Positions 11,691-23,561 of a stretch of 64,000 nt of DNA are shown here, piece by piece; positions within the stretch are counted from its first letter, which is position 1, and every line of letters begins with the position of its first letter. The stretch lies in assembly GCA_028583605.1 (NCBI GenBank), contig CM053331.1:35699283-35763282 (forward strand), given 5' to 3'. Source of the DNA: Dastarcus helophoroides (taxonomy: Eukaryota > Arthropoda > Insecta > Coleoptera > Bothrideridae). The notes beneath the pieces were generated by a model, which was given only the letters and a program-made list of their open reading frames with translations, did no database searches and was not told the origin of the DNA. A program made the position numbers and the translations under genes.

Positions 11691-13256
11691 TAAATATGCT
11701 TTTTAATACGATGTATTAGTACGAGGTTTGTCCCAAAAGTAACCAAAACAATTGTCTAGGATAGTGTTTCCCAAAAACGTAACAAAGCTAACTTAATCAG
11801 CTTGCACACCTTTAAAGAATTCGTGCAGATTGCAGAATGATGTTTTGTTCAAATTCATTGATATTATAAGCATTACGCTTTTTAATACGATGTATTAGTA
11901 CGAGGTTTGTCCCAAAAGTAACCAAAACAATTGTCTAGGATAGTGTTTCCCAAAAACGTAACAAAACTAACTTTATCAGCTTGCCCAGCTTTGAAAACTT
12001 CGTGCACAGATTGCAAAGTCATGTTTTGTTCAAATTCATTGATATTGTAAGCATAAAGCTTTTTAATACAATGTTTTACAATGAGTTTTGTCCCAAAAGT
12101 AACCTAAACATTGTCTAAGGCAGTGTTTCTTAAAAAGATAGCAAAACTAACTTAATCAGCTTGCATAGCTTTGAAGAGTTTCTGCAGCTTACAGAATGAT
12201 ATTTTGTTCCAATTCGTTGATGTTATAAGCATTACGCTTTTTAATACAATGTTTTAGTACGAGTTTTGTCCCAAAAGTAACCAAAACAACTGTCTAAGGC
12301 AGTGTTTCTCAAAAAAATAGCAAAACTAACTTAATCAGCTTGCACAACTTTAGCGAGTTCCTGCAGCTTGCAGAATGATATTTTGTTCGAATTCGTTGAT
12401 ATTATAAACATTATGCTTTTAATACAATGTTTTAGTACGATGTTTGTCCCAAAAGCAACCAAAACAACTGTCTAGGGTACTGTTTCCCAAAAAGGTAACA
12501 AAACTAACGTAATCAGCCTGCCCAGCTTTGGAGAGTCCGTGTAGATTGCAGAATGCTGTTTTGTTCAAATTCGTTGATATTTAAGCATTACGCTTTTTAA
12601 TACAATGTTTTAGTACGAGATTTGTCCCAAAAGTAACCAAAACAATTGTCTAGGATAGTGTTTCCCAAAAGCGTAACAAAACTAACTCAATTAACTTGTC
12701 CAGCTTTGAAAAGTTCGTGCAGATTGCAGAATTATGTTTTGTTCAAATTCGTCGATATTGTAAGCATAATACTTTTTAATACAATCTTTTAGTACGAGGT
12801 TTGTCCCAAAAGTAACCAGAAGTATTGTCTAAGGTACTTTTTCCCAAAAACGTAACAAAATTCTCTTAATCAGCTTACCAAGCTTTGGAAAGTTCGTGCA
12901 GATTGCAGAATGATGTTTTCTCCAAATTTGTTGATATTGTAAATATAATACTTTTTAATACAATCTTTTAGTACGAGGTTTGTCCCAAAAGTAACCAAAA
13001 GTATTGTCTACGGTACTGTTTCCCAAAAACGTAACAAAACTAACTTTATCAGCTTGCCCAGCTTTAAAGATTTCCTGGAGCTTACAGAATGATATTTTGT
13101 TCCAATTCATTGATATTATAAGCATTATGCTTTTTAATGCAATGTTTTAGAACGAAGTTTGTCCTAAAAGTAACCAAAACAATTGTCTAGGATAGTGTTT
13201 CCCAAAAACGTAACAAAACTAACTTTATCAGCTTGCCCAGCTTTAAAGAGTTCAGC
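11690..13256 (+). repeat. ~179-bp satellite, 9 units, each with a mariner-ITR-like motif
   Basis: The motif tttgtcccaaaagtaacc recurs near 11726, 11905, 12086, 12264, 12442, 12620, 12799, 12978 and 13158, a regular ~179-bp period. Each unit also has gtgtttcccaaaa, aatcagcttgc and gattgcagaatgatgttttg. Units are diverged by substitutions and small indels. The preceding tagtacgaggtttgtccc resembles mariner inverted repeats (acgagg...gtcccaaaagta). Confidence 0.92.
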
Positions 13257-13259
13257 AGA

Positions 13260-14015
13260 CAAACTGACACCCAAATACGTTTACTCATTTATAAATTAAT
13301 TATAATGTGATTTTTTAACGTGGGGTACTCAACGTCACGAAAAATTATGAAAAAGGAAACATAAATATGTCGAAAGTTTTGGAAACATTGCTCTCGGGAA
13401 TCACATTTATTTACAAGCTTCTAATTTTAATGCCAATTTGTCGTTTTTTCACTTTGAAATCCTTATGACTCCTCTTGAATTAAACTTCTTTTTTAAGGCT
13501 CTGTAAAAGCTGAAATAACGAATTTGTTTGTTGCCTTGCTCAAAAAATTCTGCGATTTTGAAGTTATCGTATACATAATGTACTCATTGTTTCCTTTTAA
13601 ATATGTCTTTTACTCGAAATTTGAATTTATTCGCAGAATTCGACTTTTTTTTCGAAATTTCCATTTTATTGCAAAATTTCGATTTTTGCAAATTTCGATT
13701 TGAGTTTCGATAGGAAATTTCGACATTTTTTTAAAGTTCAATCTTCTCGATATTGCGAGTTTTTCCCAATTCGTTTTTTCTGCGATTGCTTTTTTTTCGA
13801 AATTTCGATTTTGCCAACATTCGATTTATTTTTCAAAATTTGACTTGTGGGAAATTTAAACTTTTATGTCAAAAATTCGATATTTTCTCTTGTTAAAAAT
13901 GTTTTTTTCCTCGAAACTCGTGTTTTTGCTTGACATTTCAACTTTTCCCCACAATTTTCGTAAATTTAAGTGGATTTTTTTAAAAATGTGAGACAAATAT
14001 TTTCTGGGAATAACA
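13260..14015. other. AT-rich low-complexity DNA
   Basis: From about 13600 dominated by recurring ttcgaaatttcgattttt-like words. No gene seen. Confidence 0.55.
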
Positions 14016-14017
14016 AT

Positions 14018-15990
14018 TTTTTCCCAAATTTGAAGTAAGTCAGTATATAAACAAAAACGTAGGTATAATGATAAATTTTAGCAAATATCTGCTCCTTTAT
14101 CCAACTTCTTCCTTTTCTAAAAATTTCCTTCCCTAGTTTTCGAAAGATTTCCTAACGTTTCAGAAGTTGAGAGAGAAGTTGAGTTTTCAAAAGCTCTCCC
14201 AACATTTCAGGAGCTTCCCCAAGTCTTCAGAAGATTCACCAAGTATTCAGAAGCTTCCCTAAATCTTCAGAAGCTTTCCCAAGTCTTCAGAAGTTTTCCT
14301 GAATCTTCAGAAGCTTCCCCAAGTCTTCAGAAGCTTCCCCAAGTCTTCAGAAGCTTTCCCAAGTCTTCAGAAGCTTCCCCAAGTTTTCAGAGGTTTCCCC
14401 AAGTCCTCAAAAGATTTCCTAGGTCTTCAGAAGCTTCCCCAAGTCTTCAGAAGCTTTTCCAAGTCTTCAAAAGCTTCCCCAAGCTTTCAGAGGTTTCCCC
14501 AAGTCTTCAGAAGCTTCCCCAAGTCTTTAGAAGCGTCTCCAAGTCTTCAGAAGATTCCTCAAGTCCTCAGAAGCTTTCCTAGGTCTTCAGAAGCTTCCCC
14601 AAGTCTTCAGAAGCTTTCCCAAGTGTTCAAAAGCTTTCCCAAGTGTTCAGAAGCTTCCCCAAGTCTTCAGAAGCTTCCCCAAGTCTTCAGAAGCTTTCCC
14701 AAGTCTTCAAAAGCTTCCCCAAGTTTTCAGAGGTTTCCCCAAGTCTTCAGAAGCTTCCCCAAGTCTTCAGAAGCGTCCCCAAGTCCTCAGAAGGTTCTCC
14801 AAGTATTCAGAAGCTTTCCCAAGTCTTCAGAAGTTTTTCTGAATCTGCAGAAGCTTCCCCAAGTCTTCAGAAGCTTCCCCAAGTATTTAGAAGCTTTCCC
14901 AAGTCTTCAGAAGCTTTCCCAAGTCTTCAGAAGCTTTCCCAAGTCTTCAGAAGCTTCCCCAAGTCTTCAGAAGCTTCCTCAAGTCCTCAGAAGCTTTCCT
15001 AGGTCTTCAGAAGCTTCCCCAAGTCTTCAGAAGCTTTCCCAAGTCTTCAAAAGCTTCCCCAAGTTTTCAGAAGTTTCCCCAAGTCTCCAGAAGCTTCCCC
15101 AAGTCTTTAGAAGCGTCCCCAAGTCCTCAGAAGGTTTGCCAAGTATTCAGAAGCTTCTTCAAGTCTTCAGAAGCTTTCCTAGGTTATCAAAAGTTTCCCC
15201 AAGTCTTCAGAAGCTTTCCTAAGTCTTCAGAAGCTTCTTCAAGTTTTCAGAAGCTTCCCCAAGTCTTCAGAAGCTTCCCCAAGTCTTCAGAAGCTTTCCC
15301 AAGTCTTCAAAAGCTTCCCCAAGTTTTCAGAGGTTTCCCCAAGTCTTCAGAAGCTTCCCCAAGTCTTCAGAAGCGTCCCCAAGTCCTCAGAAGGTTCTCC
15401 AAGTATTCAGAAGCTTCTTCAGGTCTTCAGAAGCTTTCCCAAGTCTTCAGAAGTTTTTCTGAATCTTCAGAAGCTTCCCCAAGTCTTCAAAAGCTTCCCC
15501 AAGTCTTCAGAAGCTTTCCCAAGTCTTCAGAAGCTTTCCCAAGTCTTCAGAAGCTTCCCCAAGTCTTCAGAAGCTTCCCCAAGTCTTCAGAAGCTTCCTC
15601 AAGTCCTCAGAAGCTTTCCTAGTTCTTCAGAAGCTTCCCCAAGTCTTCAGAAGCTTTCCCAAGTCTTCGAAAGCTTCCCCAAATTTTCAGAAGTTTCCCC
15701 AAGTCTTCAGAAGGTTCCCCAAGTCTTTAGAAGCGTCCCCAAGTCCTCAGAAGGTTTGCCAAGTATTCAGAAGCTTCTTCAAGTCTTCAGAAGCTTTCCT
15801 AGGTTATCAAAAGTTTCCCCAAGTCTTCGGAAGCTTTCCTAAGTCTTCAGAAGCTTCTTCAAGTTTTCAGAAGCTTCCATAGGTATTCAGAAGCTTTCCC
15901 AAGTCTTCAGAAGCTTTCCTAAGCCTTTGAAATCTTTCCTAGGTCTTCAGAAGCTTCCCAAGAAGTACAAGAGTCTTTAAAAGCCTCCCC
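14018..15990 (+). repeat. 20-bp minisatellite with left cap, + orientation
   Basis: The cap (14018-14165) contains gaagtaagtcagtatata, aatgataaattttagcaa and tttcctaacgtttcag, followed by near-perfect 20-bp units to about 15990. A longer block with gtcctcagaaggttctcc and similar markers repeats around 14.77, 15.13, 15.38 and 15.74 kb, showing segmental duplication within the array. The 199-codon frame at 14623-15222 and its overlapping companion at 14643-15002 are repeat translation. Confidence 0.92.
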
Positions 15991-16370
15991 AGATCTTCAG
16001 AAGTTTCCCCAACTATTCACAAATTCTTTCAAACTTTCAAATTTTTCTAACAATTTCTAAATATCTTTAAAATCACCTTCAAAAGCTAGCTTCAACATGT
16101 TTTCAGGTACTTTCTCAAGTACATTCCAATGTTTCCTAATTTTTTAGAGATTTATCCAAGTGTCCTAAAACTTCCCCAACTTCTTTCGGAGTCGTTATAA
16201 GCTTTCGTCAATCTGTGGAAGCTTCATCAATCTTCAGAAGCTTCCTCAGTTTTCAGAAGCTTCATCAATCTTTAGAAGCTGCCCTAACTCTTCAAAGCTT
16301 CCCCAATCACTTGAATCTTTCGCGAGTCTTTACAAGCTCCCTTAATTGTTAACAAGTTTTAAGTGAAGGG
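15990..16370 (+). repeat. Single ~390-bp higher-order unit
   Basis: Matches the 1.2-3.9 kb units: gctagcttcaacatgttt near 16090, then ggagtcgttataagctttcg and atcttcagaagcttcc. Confidence 0.7.
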
Positions 16371-17220
16371 TCTTCATCAAGTTTCCCAAATCTTCAAATA
16401 CTTTCTTAAGTAGTCAGAGGTTGTATCGAGTGTTTAATTGCCACAAGACTTTAAATTCTCTAGTTTTCGAAAGCTTCCCTTATTTTAAGTAAAGATTCTT
16501 CATATTTCTTTTATGTCTTAAGTCTTCAGCAACTTTTTCAAATCTTCAAATACTTCCTTAAGTCGCCAGATGCTTTATAGAGTGTTTAACTGCCCCAAGA
16601 CTTCAAATTCTCTAATTTTCGAAAGCTTTCCTTATATTAAGTAAAGATTCTTAATCATTTTCTCAATTTTCTCAAATCTTCAAATACTTCCATAAGTCGT
16701 CAGAGGTTTTCTCAAGTGTTTAACTGCCCCAAGACTTTACATTCTCATGTTTTCGAAAGCTTCCTTTATTTTAAGTAAAGATTCTTCATATTTCTTTTAT
16801 GTCCTAAGTCTTCATCAAGTTTCCCAAATCTTCAAATACTTTCTTAAGTCGTCAGAGGCTTTATCGAGTGTTTAACTGCCCCAAGACTTTAAATTCTCTA
16901 GTTTTCGAAAGCTTCCCTTATTTTAAGTAAAGATTCTTCATATTTCTTTTATGTCCTAAGTCTTCATCAAGTTTCCCAAATCTTCAAATACTTTCTTAAG
17001 TCGTCAGAGGCTTTATCGAGCGTTTAACTGCCCCAATACTTCAAATTCCCTAGTTTTCGAAAGTTTCCCTTATTTCAAGTAAATGTTCTCATCATTTTCT
17101 TATATACTAAGTCTTCATCAACTTTCCCAAATCTTTAAAATTTTCTTGAATCGTCAGACAGAGGCTTTATCGAGTGTTTAACTGTCCCAAGACTTTAAAT
17201 TCTCTAGTTTTCGAAAGCAC
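16370..17220 (+). repeat. ~152-bp tandem repeat, ~6 copies
   Basis: Word ttttcgaaagcttccc (with variants) near 16464, 16617, 16750, 16902, 17054 and 17207. Units contain ttaagtcgtcagaggc and gtgtttaactgccccaag. Composition (cttc-rich) suggests derivation from the 20-bp array. Confidence 0.85.
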
Positions 17221-19210
17221 CCCTTCATCTTTAAAATGATTTCAAATCCTGCAGTCTTCGAAATGTTCCCTGAGTCTTCAAAATATTCCCCAAGTCTTTA
17301 AATGCTTTCGTAAATCTTCGAAACATTCTTCAACTCTTCAACAGTTTCCCAAAGCATTTAGAAGTTTTCCTTGAACCTTAGGAACTTTCTTATGTCCTCT
17401 AAAACACCATAAATCTTTACAGGTATGATCAACTCTTCAGAAACTTCTTCAAGCATTCGAAAGCTTTCTCACGCATTCGAAAGCTTTCTCACGTCTTCAA
17501 AAACTTCCCCAAATCTACAGAAGCCTCTTTAAAAAGTTCTGTAAGTTTGGAAAAGTTTTTTCACGTCTTTAAAAGCTTCCCCAAATCTTTGAAAACCTCC
17601 CCAAATATGCAAAATCTGTCTCGTGTCAAAAGGAAATGCTCAGAAGTATCTTCGATTTTTCAAAAAAAATCACAAGCCTTCAAAACTTTCTTGAAGTCCT
17701 TAAACTTCCAAATATGGAAAGTCTTTGAAACATTTTTCAAGTCTTCAAAAGTTTCCCAAAGCATTCAGAAGTTTTCCTTGAACTTCCGGAACTTTCTCAT
17801 GTCTTCTAAAACACCGTAAGACTTTAAAAGCTTGTTTAACTCTTTAGAAACTAAGCATTCAAAAACTTTCTCGCTTCTTCAAAAGCTGCTCCAAGTCTAC
17901 AAAAGCCTCTTCAATTTTTAAAAAGATTTCTTAAGTTTGGACAAGTTTTTTCACATCTTTAAAAGCTCCCTCAAATCTTTGTAAACCTTCCCAAATATGC
18001 AAAATCTTTCTCATGTTAAAATTTCTCAGAAGTATCTTCGATTTTTCAAAAAAAAAATCACAAGCCTTCAAAACTTTCTTGAAGTCCTTAAAAGCTCCCC
18101 AAATGTAGAAAGTCTTCGAAAGATTCTCCGAATCTTCCAAAGATTCTCCAAATCTTCGAAAGATTCTCCAAATCTTCGAAAAATTCTCCAAATCTTTGAA
18201 AGATTCTCCAAATCTTCAAAAGTTTCCCAAACCATTCAGAAGTTTTCTTTAAACTTCAGGAATTTTCTCATATCTTGTAAAACACCGCAAGTCGTCACAA
18301 TTATGATCAGCTGTTTAGAGACTTCCTCAAGAATTCAAAAACTTTTTCACTTCTTCAAAAGCTGCTTCAAGTCCACAGAAGCCTCTTCGATTTTTTTAAA
18401 AGACTACCTATTTGAATGAGTTTTGTCACTTCATTAAAAGCTCCCTTAAATCTTTAGAAACCTCCCCAAATATGCAGAACTTTTCTACGTCAAAAGTTTC
18501 CTAAAACGATCAGAAGTATCCTCGACTTTTCATAAAAAATTCCAAAGTTTTCAAGGTTTCTTGAAGTCATTAAAAGCTTCCCAAATATAGAAAGTCTTCA
18601 AAACATTCTTCAGGTCTTCGAAACATTCTTCAAGTCTTCGAAACATTCTTCAAGATTTTAAAAGTTTCCCAAAGCTTTAATGGAACGGACTGGTCCTTGG
18701 TTATCTTCAAAAATTGAAACACAGAACTTGTCCCCTGAAACCAAGAAAAATTAAAAAACACAACAAAGGTTGCTCTAACGCGTTTCGACAGCCAAGCTGT
18801 CATCTTTCTCTCTGAAGATGACAGCTTGGTTGTCGAAACGCGTTAGAGCAACCTTTGTTGTGTTTTTTAATTTTTCTTGGTTTCAGGGGACAAGTTCTGT
18901 GTTTCAATTTTTCCCAAAGCATTCAGAAGTTTTTCCTTGAACTTATCTTTCTTGTCTAATAAAACACCCCGAGTGTTTACAAATGTGATCAACTCTTTAG
19001 AAACGTCCTCAAGCATTCGAACATTTTCTCACGTCTTCAAGAGCTGCTCTAAATCTGCAGAAGCCTCTTCGATTTTTGTAAAAGACTCCCTATTTGGAAA
19101 TGTTTTGACACGTCTTTGAAAGCTCCCTCAAATCTTTAAAGCTCCCTCAAATCTTTAAAAGCTCCCACAAATCTTTAAAAACCTCCCCAAATATGCAAAA
19201 TCTGCCTCCG
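17220..19210 (+). repeat. Degenerate cttcaaa-rich array with long irregular units
   Basis: cccaaatatgcaaaatct-like markers occur near 17600, 17990, 18465 and 19185, with blocks such as aagcattcagaagttttcc between. A short ~27-bp sub-array (ccaaatcttcgaaagattct) lies at 18120-18225. Interrupted by a family B element at 18681-18912. Open frames such as 17997-18419 are by-products. Confidence 0.75.
18681..18912. mobile_element. Family B palindrome, near-complete copy
   Basis: Left end tggaacggactggtccttgg, then ctgaaaccaagaaaaatt, gctctaacgcgtttcgac; the centre is near 18809; the right arm mirrors it to tgtttcaattttt. The right arm lacks the outer ~28 bp. The array sequence tttcccaaagc occurs on both sides, a possible target duplication or simply array periodicity. 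Confidence 0.85.
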
Positions 19211-19693
19211 CAGTATTTAACGTTGCTGTTTCAAGTGGAAGAGGAAATTAAGCTACGTTTGTAGAACGTGCTTTAGGGGATCCCATGAACACATCTGTTT
19301 ACATTATGTAGCTATTTATCATATCGATACATTTGAAAGGATTTCCAAACATAATTATCGAATTTCTGATAAATTAATCTCCGTTCTAATTATACTGTGC
19401 AACAACGTCCAGGTCAAGGACTTTGTGGAAATTTACCGAGTGCTATTTACCGGGCTCTGTAGTTGCACACAACGAAGATTCCAACTAGCGTAGTTCAACC
19501 GCAAGTACGTGCCCCAGCTTTGGTGATAACATTGTTTGCGATAACCGTTCCTGCATTTTACTTTTCCTTAATCTAATCTTCATTGGGAACTTTACTTGAC
19601 AGTTTAACGTAGTGGTTGTTGCCAAATATTATCTGGGGGCCAGATTACACTCAATTAGGGGCGTTCTTATCGCTACTTAGATAAAATAAGGGC
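19211..19693. other. Unique DNA, no gene recognised
   Basis: Moderate GC, no repeat match within the window, no convincing ORF. Confidence 0.45.
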
Positions 19694-20115
19694 CAGGGGC
19701 GAATTAATTGAGTTTGGTCGGGGTCTCGTGCGTGGGGGCCCCCTGTGAAAATATTGCAAACATATTTTTGACTACTAGAAAAGAAACAGGGCTGTATATT
19801 GTAATTTGGGTTGCATTTTACTTGCAAGTTGGAGTTTCCACAGTTTCTCTATGGAGCAATAGGTGGCGATACTTAGGAGTTACAGGCAGGGACTCTCGGT
19901 ATTCGGGTTGACGAGATCTAATAAGATTGAAGCCGGTCTTTGGTTTCCAAACTCTAAATCTAATGAATGTTAAAACCTATTGGTCTGTATATTAGAAGCA
20001 AAGAAACAAACAAAAGAAAACGAGATGTTCTTAACTATGGTATAACGATACCCAAAACTATCATTTACTTTAGGGGGGCCCCTATGCCGCAGTTCACCCT
20101 TAAGTCCGCCCCCTG
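19694..20115. mobile_element. hAT-like non-autonomous element (422 bp)
   Basis: Starts CAGGGGCGAATTAATTGAG and ends with the reverse complement of CAGGGGGCGGACTTAAGGG; both ends carry a GGGGGCCCC block some tens of bp inside. Flanks ataagggc and ttaaggtt match at 5 of 8 positions, a possible decayed 8-bp target duplication. A 67-codon open frame inside has no transposase features. Its 19900-20005 segment recurs inverted at 28788-28900. Confidence 0.55.
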
Positions 20116-20119
20116 TTAA

Positions 20120-21830
20120 GGTTTCTTCTTGTTGAATCAAGAGAAACTAACAAAATGTTGTACACAACTTACTGAATGCATTTTAAGCTTCATCTGTTGT
20201 TACTTTGCAAAGAGACAATTTCAGTTGCTTATTACCAGCAAAAAGTGCCAAATTTTAATGATCCATTAAATTTATATAATTTCGCTGCTTATTTATAACG
20301 ATTTGAACGAATCTTTCAAGCTCTTATTTATTTTCGTAAATGTGCATCCAACTGACAAATTACGTCAGCCCAAGATTCATATCGTGAAGTTATACATAAG
20401 TTTGTCTAATATTTCTAAAAACTAACATATGCGGTACCCAAGAAATGAAACATTTGGTTGTGTATCGAATTTCATTTAAATATATGGGTTGCCATTTAAA
20501 TATAATAGTTGGAAAGTTGTGTTTGTGAATAAAACGTAATTTAGTCCAGCTTATCTGGAATGTCAATTGAATCGTGTTAAAAACAAGGTCACAGGACATC
20601 AGGCTAATCACGATAATTTTTTAGTACAATAAAAAACTGTAACAGAGCAGGATATGTTGTTTGGTATCGTCAGCAGGGAAGCCTTTCCAAAGAAATTGGT
20701 TTCATGAGTAGATACACAAATGAATTCTTACAAAATTCTATCAATTAAAAGATGTAATCAAACTCATCTGCATGAATTTAAAATACCTAACATTAAATCT
20801 ACGAAGCATAAGAATGCTGAACTACTGGCGGAATTATTTACTAAAATATCACCAATAATCAATATTAATAAAGTTATTTTTAAAATAACTGTTTTTTTAA
20901 TTCGCTTATAGTGTTTTTTACTTGATATAAATACCCATAGAGACACATAATTTGAATAAATTCCCGTAGAAACACAATGGTGTGAGCTCTTAAGCTTATA
21001 GGCAACTTTAAATACAATCTTGTGTATTAATAATTGCATAAAAAGCGCCTATTGGTTAATGCCCACTTTTACTAGCTTAGAGGCTAAATTTTGAAAAAGT
21101 CTCTCTTAGTGCTCACCTACGTATTCGAGGGAACACCTATATGAAACTTCATGCTCCTAGACTCACCCGTTTAGGCGGTGCGTTGTCTGTCAATCAGTGC
21201 TCAGAGATTTATTAAATAGATTAAGAGATCTTAGATTCTAGAAGAGGTATCACATTTTTTCGTATGAGTGCTAGACTGTAAGATCATGAGATTTTAAAAG
21301 TTAAAAAACCAATATCGCTCGATATTGGCTCTTATTTGAGATGTTTCTTTTCGTTCATTAATCATATTCAAGCTCGAGAAACGTGAAGCAATCGCTTCCT
21401 CAAATGTTGGCAAACAAAATAATGCTTTTTGTGAACAAATTTGCATAAGGCGTTTGATTACGATTTTTTTCTGAAGTGATTGTGTGCAGTGTGTTTACAA
21501 TTTTCATCTCGTTTTGCATGACTGCCTTTCCTAAAATTTAAACGTAAGTAGGGGAGAAAATAAAAAAACTGTTTCGTTTTTTTATTTAAGGGATTGTACG
21601 TAGTGCGAGTTTTTTTACCTCTCAAATTAAATCACGAGTGACGCTAGCCTACAATAATATGCTTTTCCCAAATTTGTCTATGATTAATTTAAATACCCCG
21701 AATGTCTTTGTCGTCTGAATAAAATTTGCACAAAGAGGAAGCAACAACCGACAACTGCTGCAAATCACACAATTCATCTGTCGCGAATCCCAAACCAAAC
21801 AGCACATTATTTCATAAAAATTTGGAAACC
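20120..21830. other. AT-rich mostly unique DNA
   Basis: No gene recognised. A short hairpin, CCAATATCG-CT-CGATATTGG, lies at 21309-21328. Small open frames on both strands overlap each other. Confidence 0.45.
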
Positions 21831-21831
21831 A

Positions 21832-23560
21832 TTTTTCCCTAAATTTGAAGTATGTCAGTATTTAAACAAAAACGTGAAAATAATGATAAATTTTAGCAAA
21901 TATCAGTCCCTTTATCGAACTTTCTCTTTTTCTAAAAATTTCCTTCCCTAGTTTTTGAAAGATTCCCTAACGCTTTAGAAGCTTCCTTGAGTTTTCAAAA
22001 GCTCTCCCAACATTTCAGAAGCTTCCCCAAGTTTTCAGAAGATTTACCAAGTATTCAGAAGCTTCCCTAAATCTTCAGAAGCTTCCCCAAGTTTTCAGAA
22101 GTTTTCCTAAATCTTCAGAAGCTTCCCCAAGTCTTCAGAAGCTTCACCAAGGCTTCAAAAGTTTCCTCAAGTTTTCAGAAGCTTTCCTAAGTTTTCAGAA
22201 GCTTCCCCAAATCTTTAGAAGCTTCACCAAATATTTAGAAGCTTCACCAAATATTTAGAAGCTTCCTCAAGTTTTCAGAAGCTTCCCCAGGTATTCATAA
22301 ATTCTTCCAAATATTTAAATATTTCTAAAAATCTTCAAAATCACCTTCAATAACTTTAACAGAGTTTTCAAAAGCTCTCCCAACATTTCAGAAGCTTCTC
22401 CAAGTCTTCAGAAGATTTACCAAGTATTCAGAAGCTTCCCTAAATCTTCAGAAGCTTCCCCAAGTCTTCAGAAGTTTTTTTAAATCTTCAGATGCTTCCC
22501 CAAGTCTTCAGAAGCTTCCCCAAGTCTTCGGAAGCTTCCCCAAGTCTTTAGAAGCCTCTAAAGACTTGAGGAAGCTTCTGAAATGTTGGGAGAGCTCTTG
22601 AAAACTCAAGGAAGCTTCTGAAGCATGTTGTGAACACTTGGGGAAACTTCTGAAGATCTGGAGAGGCTTTTAAAGAATTCTGAACTACTTGGGGAAGCTT
22701 CTAAAGACTTGGGAAAGCTTTTGAAGATTTAGAAAAACTTCTGAAGACTTGGGAAAGGTTCTGAAGATTTAGGGAAGCTTCTGAATACTTGGGAAATCTT
22801 CTGAAGACTTGGGGAAACTTATGAAGACTTGCGAAAGCTTCTAAAGACGTAAGGAAGCCTCTGAAGACTTGAGGAAGCTTCTGAAATGTTGGGAGAGCTC
22901 TTGAAAACTCAAGGAAGCTTCTGGAGCATGTTGTGAATACTTGGGGAAACTTCTGAAGATCTGGGGAGGCTTTTAAAGAATTCTGAACTACTTGGGGAAG
23001 CTTCTGAAGACTTGGGAAAGCTTTTGAAGATTTAGAAAAACTTCTGAAGACTTGGGAAAGCTTCTGAAGATTTAGGGAAGCTTCTGAATACTTGGTAAAT
23101 CTTCTGAAGACTTGGGGAAGCTTCTGAAGATTTAGAAAATCTTCTGAAGACTTGAGGAAGCTTCTGAAGACTTGGGGAAGCTTTTAAAGACTTAGGAAAG
23201 CTTCTAAAAACTTGAGGAAGCCTCCGAAGACTTGGGGAAGCTTATGAAATGTTGGGAGAGCTTTTGAAAACTCAAGGAAGCTTCTGAAGCGTGTTGTGAA
23301 TACTTGGGGAAACTTCTGAAGATCTGGGAAGGCTTTTAGAGACTTCTGAACTACTTGGGGAAGCTTTTGAAGACTTAGGAAAGCTTCTGAAGACTTGAGG
23401 AAGCCTCTGAAGACTTGGGGAAGCTTTTGAAATTTTGGGAGAGCTTTTGAAAACTCAAGGAAGCTTCTGAAGCGTTAGGGAATCTTTCGAAACCTAGGGA
23501 AGGAAATTTTTAGAAAAAGAGGAAGTTCAACTGATATTTGCTAAAATTTATCATTATTTT
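21832..23560. mobile_element. Foldback element: 20-bp arrays in opposite orientation with matching caps
   Basis: The left cap inner block (from 21877) is mirrored by the right cap ending at 23560 (tttgctaaaatttatcatt). Between them + units run to about 22552 and reverse units from 22557; the switch is a perfect short palindrome (12-bp arms, 4-bp loop AGCC). The reverse arm has three higher-order units marked by gttgtgaatacttgggg-like text near 22625, 22930 and 23290. The sequence continues leftward into a longer cap shared with 14018. Confidence 0.8.
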
Positions 23561-23561
23561 A

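Noticed and set aside
18807..18845. Hammerhead ribozyme in the family B arm (CTGAAGA, stem, GAAAC)
   Set aside because: One extra base lies between the core and stem II, no cleavage-site stem closure is visible, and other copies have CTAAAGA, which breaks the core.
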